Part shown: positions 1-8,681 of the stretch, one piece after another
Numbering within the stretch: the stretch's first letter is position 1
Layout: every line of letters begins with the position of its first letter
Assembly (NCBI RefSeq): GCF_003851545.1
Contig: NZ_BHVX01000002.1
Location: 310,001-374,000, forward strand
DNA length: 64,000 nucleotides
Direction: 5' to 3'
Source of the DNA: Ralstonia sp. SET104
GTDB taxonomy: Bacteria; Pseudomonadota; Gammaproteobacteria; Burkholderiales; Burkholderiaceae
The notes under the pieces: generated by a model
The model's database searches: none
The model's input: the letters and a program-made list of their open reading frames with translations, nothing else
What the model was told of the DNA's origin: nothing
Translations under genes and position numbers: made by a program

Positions 1-296
1 TGTGGCAGCGCCTGGGTTTTACCGCCGTGCTCGTCACGCACGACGTGGCCGAGGCGGTGGCGCTGGCTGACCGTGTGGTGCTGATCGAAGAGGGCCGCAT
101 TGCGCTGGATGCGCGCATCGATCTGCCACGACCGAGGCATCGGGGCTCGCCTGCGTTTGCGCGGCTGGAAGAAGCCATTCTCAACCGCGTGATGCAGCGC
201 AAGATCGATCCGAATGAAGTGACCGATGTGCGCTCGCACACGGCGTGGGCATCACCCTTTGACGTGGCGGCCACAGCGGTGCGCTGGGCCGTGTAA
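1..296 (+). CDS. ssuB: Aliphatic sulfonate ABC transporter ATPase SsuB, C-terminal fragment
   Basis: This is the last ~97 residues of an ABC ATPase whose start lies outside the window. The visible part begins just before the H-loop (LVTHD, with the switch histidine) and continues with [18 protein letters not shown], the usual end of a nucleotide-binding domain. The tail ([11 protein letters not shown] followed by an FARLEEAIL stretch) resembles SsuB of Burkholderiales, which powers uptake of alkanesulfonates as a sulfur source. The Walker motifs are outside the window, so the substrate is inferred from the tail and from the sulfur genes that follow. The molbindin gene begins 70 bases downstream. 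Confidence 0.75.
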   Translation, partial: WQRLGFTAVLVTHDVAEAVALADRVVLIEEGRIALDARIDLPRPRHRGSPAFARLEEAILNRVMQRKIDPNEVTDVRSHTAWASPFDVAATAVRWAV

Positions 297-366
297 GGCG
301 CCGCAAGACGTTCTGCTGAAAACATTCATTGGCACGTAGCGCTGTTGTCATCTAAGAAGGAGCATC

Positions 367-582
367 ATGAGCATTCAAGCGATTAACGTCCGCAACCAGT
401 TTCGCGGGCAGATCAAGGAGATCATCCGGGGCGACGTGCTCTCGGAGATTGACGTGGAGACCCAGGCCGGCATCGTTACCTCGGTCATCACCACGCGCTC
501 GGTCGACAACCTCGGCCTTAAGATCGGCAGTGAAGTGGTGGCGCTGGTGAAGGCGACGGAAGTGTCGATCGCCAAACTGTAA
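367..582 (+). CDS. Molbindin-type TOBE/Mop domain protein
   Basis: A 71-residue protein made of a single Mop/TOBE domain. It begins MSIQAINVRNQFRGQIKEI and contains the typical GDVLSEIDVET and TSVITTRSVDNLGLKIGSEV segments, ending in VALVKATEVSIAKL. Stand-alone domains of this size (~70 residues) form hexamers that bind molybdate or tungstate oxyanions and are thought to store or buffer molybdenum. A good ribosome-binding site (AAGGAG) lies 6 bases before the ATG. The position directly after ssuB suggests co-expression with sulfonate uptake. A role in general oxyanion binding is possible but is inference. Confidence 0.88.
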   Translation: MSIQAINVRNQFRGQIKEIIRGDVLSEIDVETQAGIVTSVITTRSVDNLGLKIGSEVVALVKATEVSIAKL

Positions 583-632
583 GGACGGGGAGGAGACGGC
601 GACCTAGCAGGACCACTCAGGAGCCCAATCCC

Positions 633-1511
633 ATGAGTCTCATGCACACCACTGCACTTGCACAATTTCTCGGCACCTTGCCCAACGCACCGACGCCCGA
701 TCGCCAACTGTGGCGTGACGCCGCCGGCCGCGTGCAGGGCCAGTTCTTCCATTGCGCGCTTACGAGTCTGTTCGAGCCGGTTTGGCGGCTTGCCGCCGAT
801 GGCTCTCTGGCGCCCGCCGGCCACGAAGCGCTGATGCGCACCTGGACGCGCGGTGGCGATCTGGGCCTGAACCCGTGGAAGATGTTCTCGCTGGCGTCAG
901 ATGACAGCACGCTGGTGGAACTGGACCGCCTGTGCCGGCTGGTGCATACGCTCAACTACTTTGCCCGCACCGATGCGCAGCGGCTGGTGCTGAACGTCCA
1001 TGGCCGCTTGCTGGCGGCGGTGGCGGCTGATCATGGCAGGGCGTTCCAGCGCGCGGTGACGGCACTGGGCTTGCACCCGGATCAGTTCGTCATCCAGATG
1101 CCGTCCACGGCCAACGATGACTTGGGCCTGCTGCTGTTTGTGGTGGACAACTACCGGCGCAACGGTTTTGCCGTGGCAGTGCAGGCGTCGGACCCGGCGG
1201 AAGCGGGTGCGCTGCTTGTGCATGCGAAGCCTGCATATCTGAAGCTCGACGCGCGGCGCGATTGGCACACGCGGCATGTGGTGTCGCTGGCCGATTCTGC
1301 GCGCGAGCTGGGCGTGACGCTTGCGTTGCGACGCTGCGAACGCCCGAGCGATCTGGAGCTGGCCCGCGCAGCCGGTATCACCTATGTGCAGGGCAGCATC
1401 CTGCCGGGCGCCGAACCCGAGCCGGAACCTTCGTCCACGCCGCTGTTAATGCCGATGGCGCAGGCGCCGCTCGTGCAGCAACAGTGCGCTGGCTTTTCTC
1501 TGGCGGAATGA
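633..1511 (+). CDS. Degenerate EAL-domain protein
   Basis: A 292-residue protein with the overall order of an EAL (cyclic-di-GMP phosphodiesterase) domain. The EAL-like motif is HEALMR with Glu65, the LNVHG segment carries Asn121, LKLD carries Lys204, and YVQG carries Gln253. Other catalytic positions appear lost: the glutamate region after strand 3 reads VIQMP (Gln155), and the metal-binding DDFG motif reads QASD (Gln184-Ala185). By comparison with known EAL enzymes this predicts a protein without hydrolase activity, possibly a c-di-GMP sensor or protein-protein adaptor. No signal peptide, membrane segment or GGDEF domain is seen. It lies 50 bases after the molbindin gene and 9 bases before the next gene. 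Confidence 0.75.
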   Translation: MSLMHTTALAQFLGTLPNAPTPDRQLWRDAAGRVQGQFFHCALTSLFEPVWRLAADGSLAPAGHEALMRTWTRGGDLGLNPWKMFSLASDDSTLVELDRLCRLVHTLNYFARTDAQRLVLNVHGRLLAAVAADHGRAFQRAVTALGLHPDQFVIQMPSTANDDLGLLLFVVDNYRRNGFAVAVQASDPAEAGALLVHAKPAYLKLDARRDWHTRHVVSLADSARELGVTLALRRCERPSDLELARAAGITYVQGSILPGAEPEPEPSSTPLLMPMAQAPLVQQQCAGFSLAE

Positions 1512-1520
1512 GCACGCACC

Positions 1521-2195
1521 ATGGCACGCAGCGCACCCGCAACCGCATCGGACGCACACACCTGGCTGTGGCCAGCAGACGCCATCATCCTGACCGTGCC
1601 CGGTTTGCATGGCAGCGGCCCCGGCCACTGGCAGACGCGGTGGGAGCACCGGTTTCCGGATTGGCGCCGCGTGGTGCAGACCGACTGGTCGATGCCCGAT
1701 CTACCGCGCTGGTCTGCACGTGTGGGCGAGGCGGTACGTGCGGCGCATCCCGAGCGGCCGTCATCTCGCACCAAGCGCCGCGTGATTCTGGTGGCGCACA
1801 GCTTCGGTTGCCTCGCGTCGCTGCATTGGGCGGCGCAGACAAAAGAAGCGGTAGCCGCCGTGCTGCTCGTCGCTCCGGCCGACCCGGACAAATTTGGCGT
1901 GCGTGATCTGCTGCCGCAGCGCGCCTTGCTGTTTCCCGCCACGCTCGTCGCCAGCCGCAACGATCCGTGGATGCCGCAGGGCAACGCCATCGACTGGGGT
2001 GCGCGCTGGGGCGTTGAATTTGTAGACGCAGGGGACGCCGGCCATATCAACGCCGACTCCAACCTGGGCGAATGGGACGCTGGCTTAACCCTGCTTGACC
2101 GCCTGATCGGCCGTGCAAGTGCACAAGACACCACCCGCGACGGCGCAGACTGGCAAGCCCAGTGGGAGGTTTTGCCGAGCACTCCTTATATCTAA
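1521..2195 (+). CDS. RBBP9/YdeN-type alpha/beta hydrolase
   Basis: A 224-residue small alpha/beta hydrolase. It carries the family opening VPGLHGSGPGHWQTRWE, then a Ser nucleophile elbow in LVAHSFGCLASLHWA, an acid region around SRNDPWMP and the C-terminal histidine in DAGHINADSNLGEW. These are the features of the RBBP9/YdeN (serine hydrolase DUF1234-like) group, whose physiological substrates are mostly unknown. It starts 9 bases after the EAL gene, so the two are probably translated from one transcript. The first ~20 residues look like an unconserved extension. Confidence 0.8.
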   Translation: MARSAPATASDAHTWLWPADAIILTVPGLHGSGPGHWQTRWEHRFPDWRRVVQTDWSMPDLPRWSARVGEAVRAAHPERPSSRTKRRVILVAHSFGCLASLHWAAQTKEAVAAVLLVAPADPDKFGVRDLLPQRALLFPATLVASRNDPWMPQGNAIDWGARWGVEFVDAGDAGHINADSNLGEWDAGLTLLDRLIGRASAQDTTRDGADWQAQWEVLPSTPYI

Positions 2196-2269
2196 AACGA
2201 TGATGCACATGCGCAAATATTCGTTTTCGTCATAAGAACGGTTCGCCACAATCGGTTCATCTGCATATC

Positions 2270-2302
2270 GGCCGCAGTGTTTTTGCTCTGCGGCCATTTT
2301 TA
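2270..2302 (+). terminator. Hairpin plus T-rich tail just before cysT
   Basis: Eight-base perfect arms GGCCGCAG (2270-2277) and CTGCGGCC (2288-2295) enclose a 10-base T-rich loop and are followed by ATTTTTAT. It could end the upstream ssuB-mop-EAL-hydrolase transcript. Because the cysT start is only 13-20 bases downstream, it could also attenuate the sulfate transporter operon. Confidence 0.5.
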
Positions 2303-2314
2303 TCGGTGCGCTTG

Positions 2315-3241
2315 ATGAGCCTGTCTTCTGCATTGTCTTCTGCGTTGTTTCCCTCCAAGCGGCAACGGCCCGCCAACGTGCTCCCCGGTTTCGGGCTGGC
2401 GCTGGGCTTTTCGCTGCTGTACCTCGCGCTGATCGTGTTGATCCCGCTGTCGGCGACTGTCCTCAAGACGTTCACGATGACGTGGGACGCGTTCTGGGCC
2501 ACCGTCACCGCACCGCGCGTGGTGGCGTCGTACAAGCTGACGTTCGGTGCTTCGCTGATTGCGGCGGTGGTCAACCTGGTGTTCGGGCTGATCCTGGCGT
2601 GGGTGTTGGTGCGCTATCGCTTTCCGGGCAAGCGGTTGATTGATGCGCTGGTCGATCTGCCGTTTGCGCTGCCGACTGCCGTGGCGGGCATCGCGCTCAC
2701 CGCGCTGTATGCGCCCAATGGCTGGATCGGCTCGCTGCTGGCGCCGCTGGGGCTGAAGGTCGCGTTCACGCCATTGGGCATTGTGGTGGCGCTCACGTTC
2801 ATCGGCCTGCCGTTTGTCGTGCGCACTGTGCAGCCGGTGCTTGAAGACCTGGAGGCCGAGTTGGAAGAGGCTGCCGCCAGCCTGGGTGCCACACGCTGGC
2901 AGACGTTCATCCGCGTGATTCTGCCGACCTTGCTGCCCGCCTTGTTGACTGGTTTTGCGCTGGCCTTTGCGCGGGCTACGGGCGAATACGGCTCGGTCAT
3001 CTTCATCGCCGGCAACATGCCGATGATCTCTGAGATCACGCCGCTGATGATCTATTCCAAGCTTGAGCAGTTCGATTACGCAGGCGCCACGGCCATTGCC
3101 GTTGTCATGCTCGGCATCTCGTTCACGCTGCTGCTGGTGATCAACCTATTGCAAGCCTGGACGCGCCGCCGCCGCATTGGTAACCCGCGCGGCCATGACG
3201 CCATCGAGCGTGCCCCCGAAACCCTTGCGACAGGAGCCTGA
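2315..3241 (+). CDS. cysT: Sulfate/thiosulfate ABC transporter permease CysT (CysU)
   Basis: A 308-residue inner-membrane permease of the CysT family. Hydrophobic segments run from about residue 25 ([18 protein letters not shown]) onward. The EAA loop that contacts the ATPase is visible as [15 protein letters not shown] followed by VILPTLLP. The ATG at 2315 is preferred; an in-frame GTG nine bases earlier is possible. The stop lies one base before the cysW ATG, so cysT, cysW and cysA form a tight operon. The gene for the periplasmic sulfate-binding protein, often placed immediately upstream, is absent here and must be elsewhere. Confidence 0.95.
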   Translation: MSLSSALSSALFPSKRQRPANVLPGFGLALGFSLLYLALIVLIPLSATVLKTFTMTWDAFWATVTAPRVVASYKLTFGASLIAAVVNLVFGLILAWVLVRYRFPGKRLIDALVDLPFALPTAVAGIALTALYAPNGWIGSLLAPLGLKVAFTPLGIVVALTFIGLPFVVRTVQPVLEDLEAELEEAAASLGATRWQTFIRVILPTLLPALLTGFALAFARATGEYGSVIFIAGNMPMISEITPLMIYSKLEQFDYAGATAIAVVMLGISFTLLLVINLLQAWTRRRRIGNPRGHDAIERAPETLATGA

Positions 3242-3242
3242 G

Positions 3243-4223
3243 ATGGCCGGTACGGTTTCCCGACAACTCGGCCAAGCGCCGGCTGCCGCGCGGCGTGGCG
3301 CTACGGCCGAATCCGCCTGGGTGCGCGCGACGTTGATCCTCGTGTCGTTCGTGTTTCTCGCGCTGTTTCTGTTCGTGCCGCTGGCGAGTGTGTTCTACGA
3401 GGCGTTCAAAAAGGGCATCGACGTCTATCTGGAGGCGCTGACCGAACCCGACGCGCTGTCGGCGGTTTATCTGACGCTGACCATCGCGGCGATTGCGGTG
3501 CCGCTCAACGTGGCGTTTGGCGTGGCCGCGGCCTGGGCGATTGCCAAGTTCGAGTTTCGCGGCAAGAACTTGCTGCTTACGCTGATCGACTTGCCGTTCT
3601 CGGTGTCGCCGGTCATCGCGGGCTTGATCTACGTGTTGCTGTTTGGCGCGCAGGGGTGGTTCGGGCCCTATCTGTCAGCGCACGATTTCAAGGTCATCTT
3701 TGCCGTGCCGGGCATTGTGCTGGCCACCGTGTTTGTGACGTTCCCGTTCGTGGCGCGCGAGCTGATTCCGCTCATGCAGGCGCAAGGCAGCGAGGAGGAG
3801 GAAGCCGCCATCGTGCTGGGCGCATCGGGCTGGCAGACGTTCCGGCGCGTGACGCTGCCCAACATCAAGTGGGGCTTGCTGTACGGCGTGATCCTGTGCA
3901 ATGCGCGGGCGATGGGTGAATTTGGTGCGGTATCGGTGGTGTCGGGCCACATTCGCGGGTTGACGAACACGATGCCGCTGCACGTCGAGATTCTTTACAA
4001 CGAATACAACTTTGCGGCCGCGTTTGCCGTGGCCTCGCTGCTGACGCTGCTGGCGCTTGTGACGCTAGCGCTAAAGACGCTGGTGCAATGGCATAGCCGA
4101 CGTGAGCTTGCCGATGCAGATGCCGGTGTGGGTGAAGGTCCGGGCCAGCGCGTTGCACAACACACGCCCGTTTCGAAATCGCACATCTCCGTGCAATCTC
4201 CGCTCGAAGGGAGCGCAGCATGA
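3243..4223 (+). CDS. cysW: Sulfate/thiosulfate ABC transporter permease CysW
   Basis: A 326-residue permease that pairs with CysT. Membrane segments include [19 protein letters not shown] near the N-terminus, and the EAA loop reads [15 protein letters not shown]. The family segment [19 protein letters not shown] is present near residue 220. The ATG at 3243 follows the cysT stop directly; a longer open frame reaches back to 3177 inside cysT but is not needed. The last ~45 residues are hydrophilic and variable. Its TGA overlaps the cysA ATG (ATGA), which suggests translational coupling. Confidence 0.95.
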   Translation: MAGTVSRQLGQAPAAARRGATAESAWVRATLILVSFVFLALFLFVPLASVFYEAFKKGIDVYLEALTEPDALSAVYLTLTIAAIAVPLNVAFGVAAAWAIAKFEFRGKNLLLTLIDLPFSVSPVIAGLIYVLLFGAQGWFGPYLSAHDFKVIFAVPGIVLATVFVTFPFVARELIPLMQAQGSEEEEAAIVLGASGWQTFRRVTLPNIKWGLLYGVILCNARAMGEFGAVSVVSGHIRGLTNTMPLHVEILYNEYNFAAAFAVASLLTLLALVTLALKTLVQWHSRRELADADAGVGEGPGQRVAQHTPVSKSHISVQSPLEGSAA

Positions 4224-5326
4224 GCATTCAGGTTCAACACATCACCAAACGCTTTGGCAATTTCGTTGCTCTCAACGATGTCTCGCTCGATTTCAAGCAG
4301 GGCGAATTGACCGCGCTGCTGGGCCCGTCGGGCTGTGGCAAGACCACGCTGCTGCGCATCATTGCGGGGCTGGAGCATGCGGATGCAGGCGCGATTCATC
4401 TGAATGGCGAAGACGCATCCGCGCAGCATGTGCGCGAGCGCCAGGTCGGTTTCGTGTTCCAGCACTACGCGCTGTTCAAGCACATGACGGTGTTCGAGAA
4501 CGTGGCCTTCGGCCTGCGCGTGAAACCGCGTGCGCAGCGGCCGAGCGATGCGCAGATCCGCGCCAAGGTGAAAGAACTGCTGGAACTCGTGCAGCTTGAC
4601 TGGCTGGCCGATCGCTACCCGCCGCAACTGTCGGGCGGCCAGCGGCAACGTATTGCGTTGGCGCGTGCGCTCGCGGTGGAGCCGCGCGTGCTGCTGCTCG
4701 ACGAGCCGTTTGGCGCGCTCGACGCCAAGGTGCGCAAGGAACTGCGCCGCTGGCTGCGCCGCCTGCATGACGATCTGCATGTCACCAGCCTGTTTGTTAC
4801 GCACGATCAGGAAGAAGCGCTGGAAGTGGCCGACAACGTGGTGCTGATGAACCGTGGACAGGTGGAGCAGGTCGGCAGCCCCGATGCGGTCTACAACACA
4901 CCGGCCACGCCGTTTGTCTACGGCTTCCTCGGCAACGTGAACCTGTTCCACGGCCGCCTGGAAGAGGGTGAGAGCGGCAGCGTGCTGCACGTGGGCGAAT
5001 CGTCCATCAACGTGCCGTCGGCTGGCGTCGATTCGTCGCGCGCAGACCAGGCAGTGGCGTTCGTGCGCCCTCACGAGATCGACCTGGAGCGCTATGCCCC
5101 GGGCGCCGACGGCATTCCCGTGACGCTGCGCCGGGCGCTCACGCTGGGCGCCGTCGCGCAGCTTGAGCTGGAACGCGAAGACACTGACGACATCATCGAA
5201 GTCTCCCTGCCCATCGAACGTTTTCGCACCGAGGGCTTTCGTGAAGGTGAAACGCTGGTGGTGCGCCCGCGCGCCATGCGCGTGTTTGCCCAAGGCGCAC
5301 GGCCGACCGTGCAACCTACCGCATAA
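4220..5326 (+). CDS. cysA: Sulfate/thiosulfate import ATP-binding protein CysA
   Basis: A 368-residue ABC ATPase that energises the CysTW permease. Walker A is GPSGCGKT at residues 35-42, the signature LSGGQ at 137-141, Walker B LLLDEP at 158-163 and the H-loop FVTHDQ near 195. The C-terminal third (from about 240) is the regulatory TOBE-like domain found in CysA. The start overlaps the cysW stop by four bases. In sulfur-starved cells such operons are usually activated by the LysR regulator CysB, whose gene follows 41 bases downstream. Confidence 0.97.
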   Translation: MSIQVQHITKRFGNFVALNDVSLDFKQGELTALLGPSGCGKTTLLRIIAGLEHADAGAIHLNGEDASAQHVRERQVGFVFQHYALFKHMTVFENVAFGLRVKPRAQRPSDAQIRAKVKELLELVQLDWLADRYPPQLSGGQRQRIALARALAVEPRVLLLDEPFGALDAKVRKELRRWLRRLHDDLHVTSLFVTHDQEEALEVADNVVLMNRGQVEQVGSPDAVYNTPATPFVYGFLGNVNLFHGRLEEGESGSVLHVGESSINVPSAGVDSSRADQAVAFVRPHEIDLERYAPGADGIPVTLRRALTLGAVAQLELEREDTDDIIEVSLPIERFRTEGFREGETLVVRPRAMRVFAQGARPTVQPTA

Positions 5327-5367
5327 CGCGCTGCTCCGACGACAACCAATACGAGAGGACACGAGCC

Positions 5368-6327
5368 ATGAATTTCCAACAACTGCGTTCCATCCGCGAG
5401 GCGGTACGCCGCCAGTTCAACCTGACCGAAGTCGCCAACGCGCTGTACACATCGCAGCCGGGTGTGTCGCGGCAGATCCGCGAGCTGGAGGATGAGCTTG
5501 GCGTGGAGATTTTCGAGCGCTACGGCAAGCGCCTGACCGGCCTGACCGAGCCCGGCCGCGAGATCGTCCGCATTGTCGAGCGCCTGCTGCTCGAAGCCGA
5601 AAACCTGCGCCAGGCGGGCGAGGAATTCTCCGGCCGCCAGTCCGGCCGCCTGACCGTGGCGACCACGCACACGCAGGCGCGCTATGCGTTGCCGAAGGTG
5701 GTGCAGGCGTTCCGCAAGTCGTATCCGCACGTGACACTGGCGCTGCAGGAGGCGTCGCCTTCGCACATCGTCGAGCTGCTGCTCACGGGGCAAGCCGATA
5801 TCGGCATCGCCACCGAGGCCGTGGCCAATGAGCCAGGACTGACCTCGTTCGAGGCGTACCGCTGGCGCCACGTGCTGGTGGTCAGCCCGGACCATCCACT
5901 GACCCAGAACCCGCTACCCACGCTGGAAGACGTGGCGCAATATCCGCTCATCACGTACGACGCGGGCTTTACGGGCCGCCGCAACATTGATGCCGCTTTT
6001 GCTGGTGCCGGCCTGCACCCCGAGATCGTGCTGACCGCAATGGATGCCGACGTGATCAAGACCTACGTGGCACTGGATGTAGGTGTAGGCATCATCGCGT
6101 CGATGGCGTATGACGGGCGCAAAGACGACAACCTCGTCTGCATTGGGGCTGACCATCTGTTTGAGCCCAACACCACGCGCGTGGCGGTGCGTCGTGGCGC
6201 CTATCTGCGCGGGTATGCGCATGACTTTATCGGCATGTTTGCGCCGCATCTTTCGCGCGAGACGGTGGCGGAGGCGGTGGCTTCCACGGTGGTGGCGCAG
6301 TCGGTGCGGGAGGTGCTGGCGGCGTAA
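5368..6327 (+). CDS. cysB: LysR-family regulator CysB (sulfur assimilation)
   Basis: A 319-residue LysR-type activator close in length to E. coli CysB (324). The N-terminal winged HTH (MNFQQLRSIREAVRRQFNL, then ALYTSQPGVSRQIRELE) matches CysB rather than generic LysR proteins, which begin differently. The effector domain has the family segment TTHTQARYALP near residue 100, where sulfate and O-acetylserine-type ligands bind in known members. Its place downstream of cysTWA suggests control of that operon and of the ssu genes. The RBS (GAGAGGAC) lies close to the ATG. Confidence 0.93.
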   Translation: MNFQQLRSIREAVRRQFNLTEVANALYTSQPGVSRQIRELEDELGVEIFERYGKRLTGLTEPGREIVRIVERLLLEAENLRQAGEEFSGRQSGRLTVATTHTQARYALPKVVQAFRKSYPHVTLALQEASPSHIVELLLTGQADIGIATEAVANEPGLTSFEAYRWRHVLVVSPDHPLTQNPLPTLEDVAQYPLITYDAGFTGRRNIDAAFAGAGLHPEIVLTAMDADVIKTYVALDVGVGIIASMAYDGRKDDNLVCIGADHLFEPNTTRVAVRRGAYLRGYAHDFIGMFAPHLSRETVAEAVASTVVAQSVREVLAA

Positions 6328-6555
6328 GCACCACGCTAGCAAGGCCGGCGGGCAGCCGTTCATCCCCCCAATCCCGCCATTCGTCGCACGCGCATGGTGC
6401 CTGCCCAGGCGCCATTCCTATACTGCGGACATCCCCGGTTCCGTCAAAGACCGCCATGTCCGCCGTCCTCTACACCCAACCCGCCCAACACCAATACGCT
6501 CAATCCGGTGCAGCCCTGCTGCGCCGTGCCGCCCGCCTCCGGTAAGATCGCCCGC

Positions 6556-7767
6556 ATGCTCGCCAATGTGTCTCGTCCTTCGCTTGCCGACTGCCGGCGC
6601 TTCGTGCGGCGCTGGCTGATCCGCTACGCCGTCATCATCGTCATCAATACGTTGATCGCGACGGTGCTGGCGTTCGGCATTCGCCCGGAAGAGACGTTCT
6701 GGCAGGACTTTGTCTTCAGCCAGTCGATCGGGCTGTCAATGTTCACGCTGATCGGCATTCCGCGCCATGCGCTCTGGGGTGACGGGCCGCCCAGCAAGAA
6801 ACTCTTTCCGTGGATCGTCATCGGGGCCGTGCTGATCGGGGTGCCGCTGGGGCAGTGGATTGCGCGCACGATTCTCTGCCTGAACGGCAATAGCGCCATG
6901 CCGTGGCGCGCCGACAGCCTGCGCATGAGTTTCATCATCGCCATGCTGGCTGCGCTGGGTGCGACGTATTTCTACTGGTCGCGCGGCAAGCTGGCGGCGT
7001 TGCAGCGTCAGGCCGCGCTTGATGCGCTGGAGCGTGAAGAGGCTGAGAAGCAGGTCGTGCGTGCGCAGCTCATGGCGCTGCAGGCGCAGATCGAGCCCCA
7101 CTTCCTGTTTAACTCGCTGGCACACGTCGATGTGCTGATCGCGCGGGACCCGGCTGGCGCGCGGCGCTTGCTGCAGCACCTGATCGGCTTTCTGCGTACC
7201 TCGCTTTCACATGCCCGCGCTGAGCAATGCACGCTTGCGCAGGAGTTTGCGCTGCTGCGCGCGTATCTCGACATCCAGGCGCTGCGCTTCGGCAACCGGT
7301 TGCGGTTTTCGGTGGCGTTGGACGATGCCATCGCTAACATCGTCATCCCGCCCATGCTGATTCAGCCGCTGGTGGAGAACGCCGTCGTGCACGGCATCGA
7401 GCCCGCGCGCGAGGGCGGCGAGATTGCGCTCTCGGCCCGCCTGGCTGCCCACAACGAGGGCGAACGCCTTGTGCTGGAGGTGCGTGATACGGGCGTTGGT
7501 TTTGGCAACGATGGCGCCAAGGGTTCGGGGCTTGGCCTCACGCATGTGCGTGAACGCCTGTCGCGCTTGTTTGATGGCGATGCGCGCCTGACGATTACCG
7601 AAACCGTGCCGCACGGCGTGACAATCATCGTCGAGCTGCCACTCGCACGCGAAGCGACCGGTGCGCCCGCCCAAGCAGATGCCCCCGAATGGCGCTGCTG
7701 CTTTTCCCAATCTTCACGCCCTGCCACCAACGCCGCGTTGTCTTCGCGCGCGTCCGCCGGAACCTGA
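6556..7767 (+). CDS. LytS/YehU-type sensor histidine kinase (His_kinase family)
   Basis: A 403-residue membrane histidine kinase. Four hydrophobic segments fill residues ~15-145 (for example YAVIIVINTLIATVLAFGI and MSFIIAMLAALGATYFYW), followed by a short coiled linker and the phosphoacceptor region QAQIEPHFLFNSLAHVD typical of LytS-like kinases. The ATPase part shows the N-box (LIQPLVENAVVHGIEP) and G-box (GVGFGNDGAKGSGLGL). I start at the ATG at 6556; the frame is open to 6394, but that upstream part is Pro-rich and unlike a signal sequence. The last ~40 residues look unconserved. The response regulator gene starts four bases after its stop. The signal sensed is unknown. Confidence 0.87.
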   Translation: MLANVSRPSLADCRRFVRRWLIRYAVIIVINTLIATVLAFGIRPEETFWQDFVFSQSIGLSMFTLIGIPRHALWGDGPPSKKLFPWIVIGAVLIGVPLGQWIARTILCLNGNSAMPWRADSLRMSFIIAMLAALGATYFYWSRGKLAALQRQAALDALEREEAEKQVVRAQLMALQAQIEPHFLFNSLAHVDVLIARDPAGARRLLQHLIGFLRTSLSHARAEQCTLAQEFALLRAYLDIQALRFGNRLRFSVALDDAIANIVIPPMLIQPLVENAVVHGIEPAREGGEIALSARLAAHNEGERLVLEVRDTGVGFGNDGAKGSGLGLTHVRERLSRLFDGDARLTITETVPHGVTIIVELPLAREATGAPAQADAPEWRCCFSQSSRPATNAALSSRASAGT

Positions 7768-7770
7768 TCG

Positions 7771-8613
7771 ATGCCAGTGTCCCCACGTTTGCTCATTGCC
7801 GATGACGAACCGGCGCTGGCCGACAACCTCGTCGCCGAGTTGGCTGCGCTCTGGCCCGAAGCCATGCTGCTGCCGGCCGTGCACGACGGGCAATCGGTGC
7901 TCGACGTGATTGACGATGCGGCTCAGAGGCAGGGGCCTGATGTCGTCTTTCTCGACATCCGCATGCCGGGGTTGTCGGGCATTGACGTGGCGCGTGAGCT
8001 ATCGGATCGGGAAGATCGTCCGCTGGTCGTGTTCGTCACCGCGTACGACCAGTTTGCGCTCGATGCCTTCGAGCAGGCCGCGGTTGACTACGTGCTCAAG
8101 CCCGTGCAGACCGAGCGCCTGGCCGAGACCGTCAAGCGCCTGAAGGATCGGCTGGGCGCGCGCCTGAACGATAACGCCAACGCCGCTGCCAACCCCACCG
8201 CTGACCCCGCACAGACGCTGGCCGAACTCGTCGAGCGTCTCGCAGGCCTGCAGGGTGCTGCGCAAACGCGTGCAACGCCGCAGGGCGGCTATCTGCGCTT
8301 CATCAAGGCACTGGTCGGGCAGGAGGTGCGCTTCATCCCCGTGGATGACGTGATCTATCTGGAAGCCACTGACAAGTACGTGAATGTGGTTGCCGGCAGT
8401 GGTGAGTCGCTCATTCGTACGAGCCTGCGCGACTTGTTGACTCAGCTTGACCCCGAACACTTCTGGCAAGTGCATCGCGGTACGGTGGTCAACGTGGCGC
8501 ATGTGTCGAGCGCCGTGCATCTGTCGCTGGGCCGCCTGGGTTTGAAGATCCGAGGGCGCACCGAGACGCTGCCGGTCGCGCGGCAATACGCGCATTTGTT
8601 CCGGCAGATGTAG
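7771..8613 (+). CDS. LytTR-family response regulator
   Basis: A 280-residue two-domain regulator. The receiver domain (1-125) has the acidic pair DDEP, the phosphoacceptor Asp62 in FLDIRMPG and the conserved lysine in YVLKPVQ. A linker of ~45 residues rich in Asn/Ala leads to a C-terminal LytTR DNA-binding domain (~175-278), recognisable by VDDVIYLEATDKYVNV and WQVHRGTVVNV. It should be phosphorylated by the kinase encoded immediately upstream. Targets cannot be read from the sequence; the neighbouring ThDP enzyme gene starts 68 bases downstream and is a candidate. Confidence 0.9.
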   Translation: MPVSPRLLIADDEPALADNLVAELAALWPEAMLLPAVHDGQSVLDVIDDAAQRQGPDVVFLDIRMPGLSGIDVARELSDREDRPLVVFVTAYDQFALDAFEQAAVDYVLKPVQTERLAETVKRLKDRLGARLNDNANAAANPTADPAQTLAELVERLAGLQGAAQTRATPQGGYLRFIKALVGQEVRFIPVDDVIYLEATDKYVNVVAGSGESLIRTSLRDLLTQLDPEHFWQVHRGTVVNVAHVSSAVHLSLGRLGLKIRGRTETLPVARQYAHLFRQM

Positions 8614-8681
8614 TCGACAGCAAGGCGGGTTCCGCTATGATCCGTTGTGTCGTCAACGGATCGAGAGCGAGAGTACCCGCC

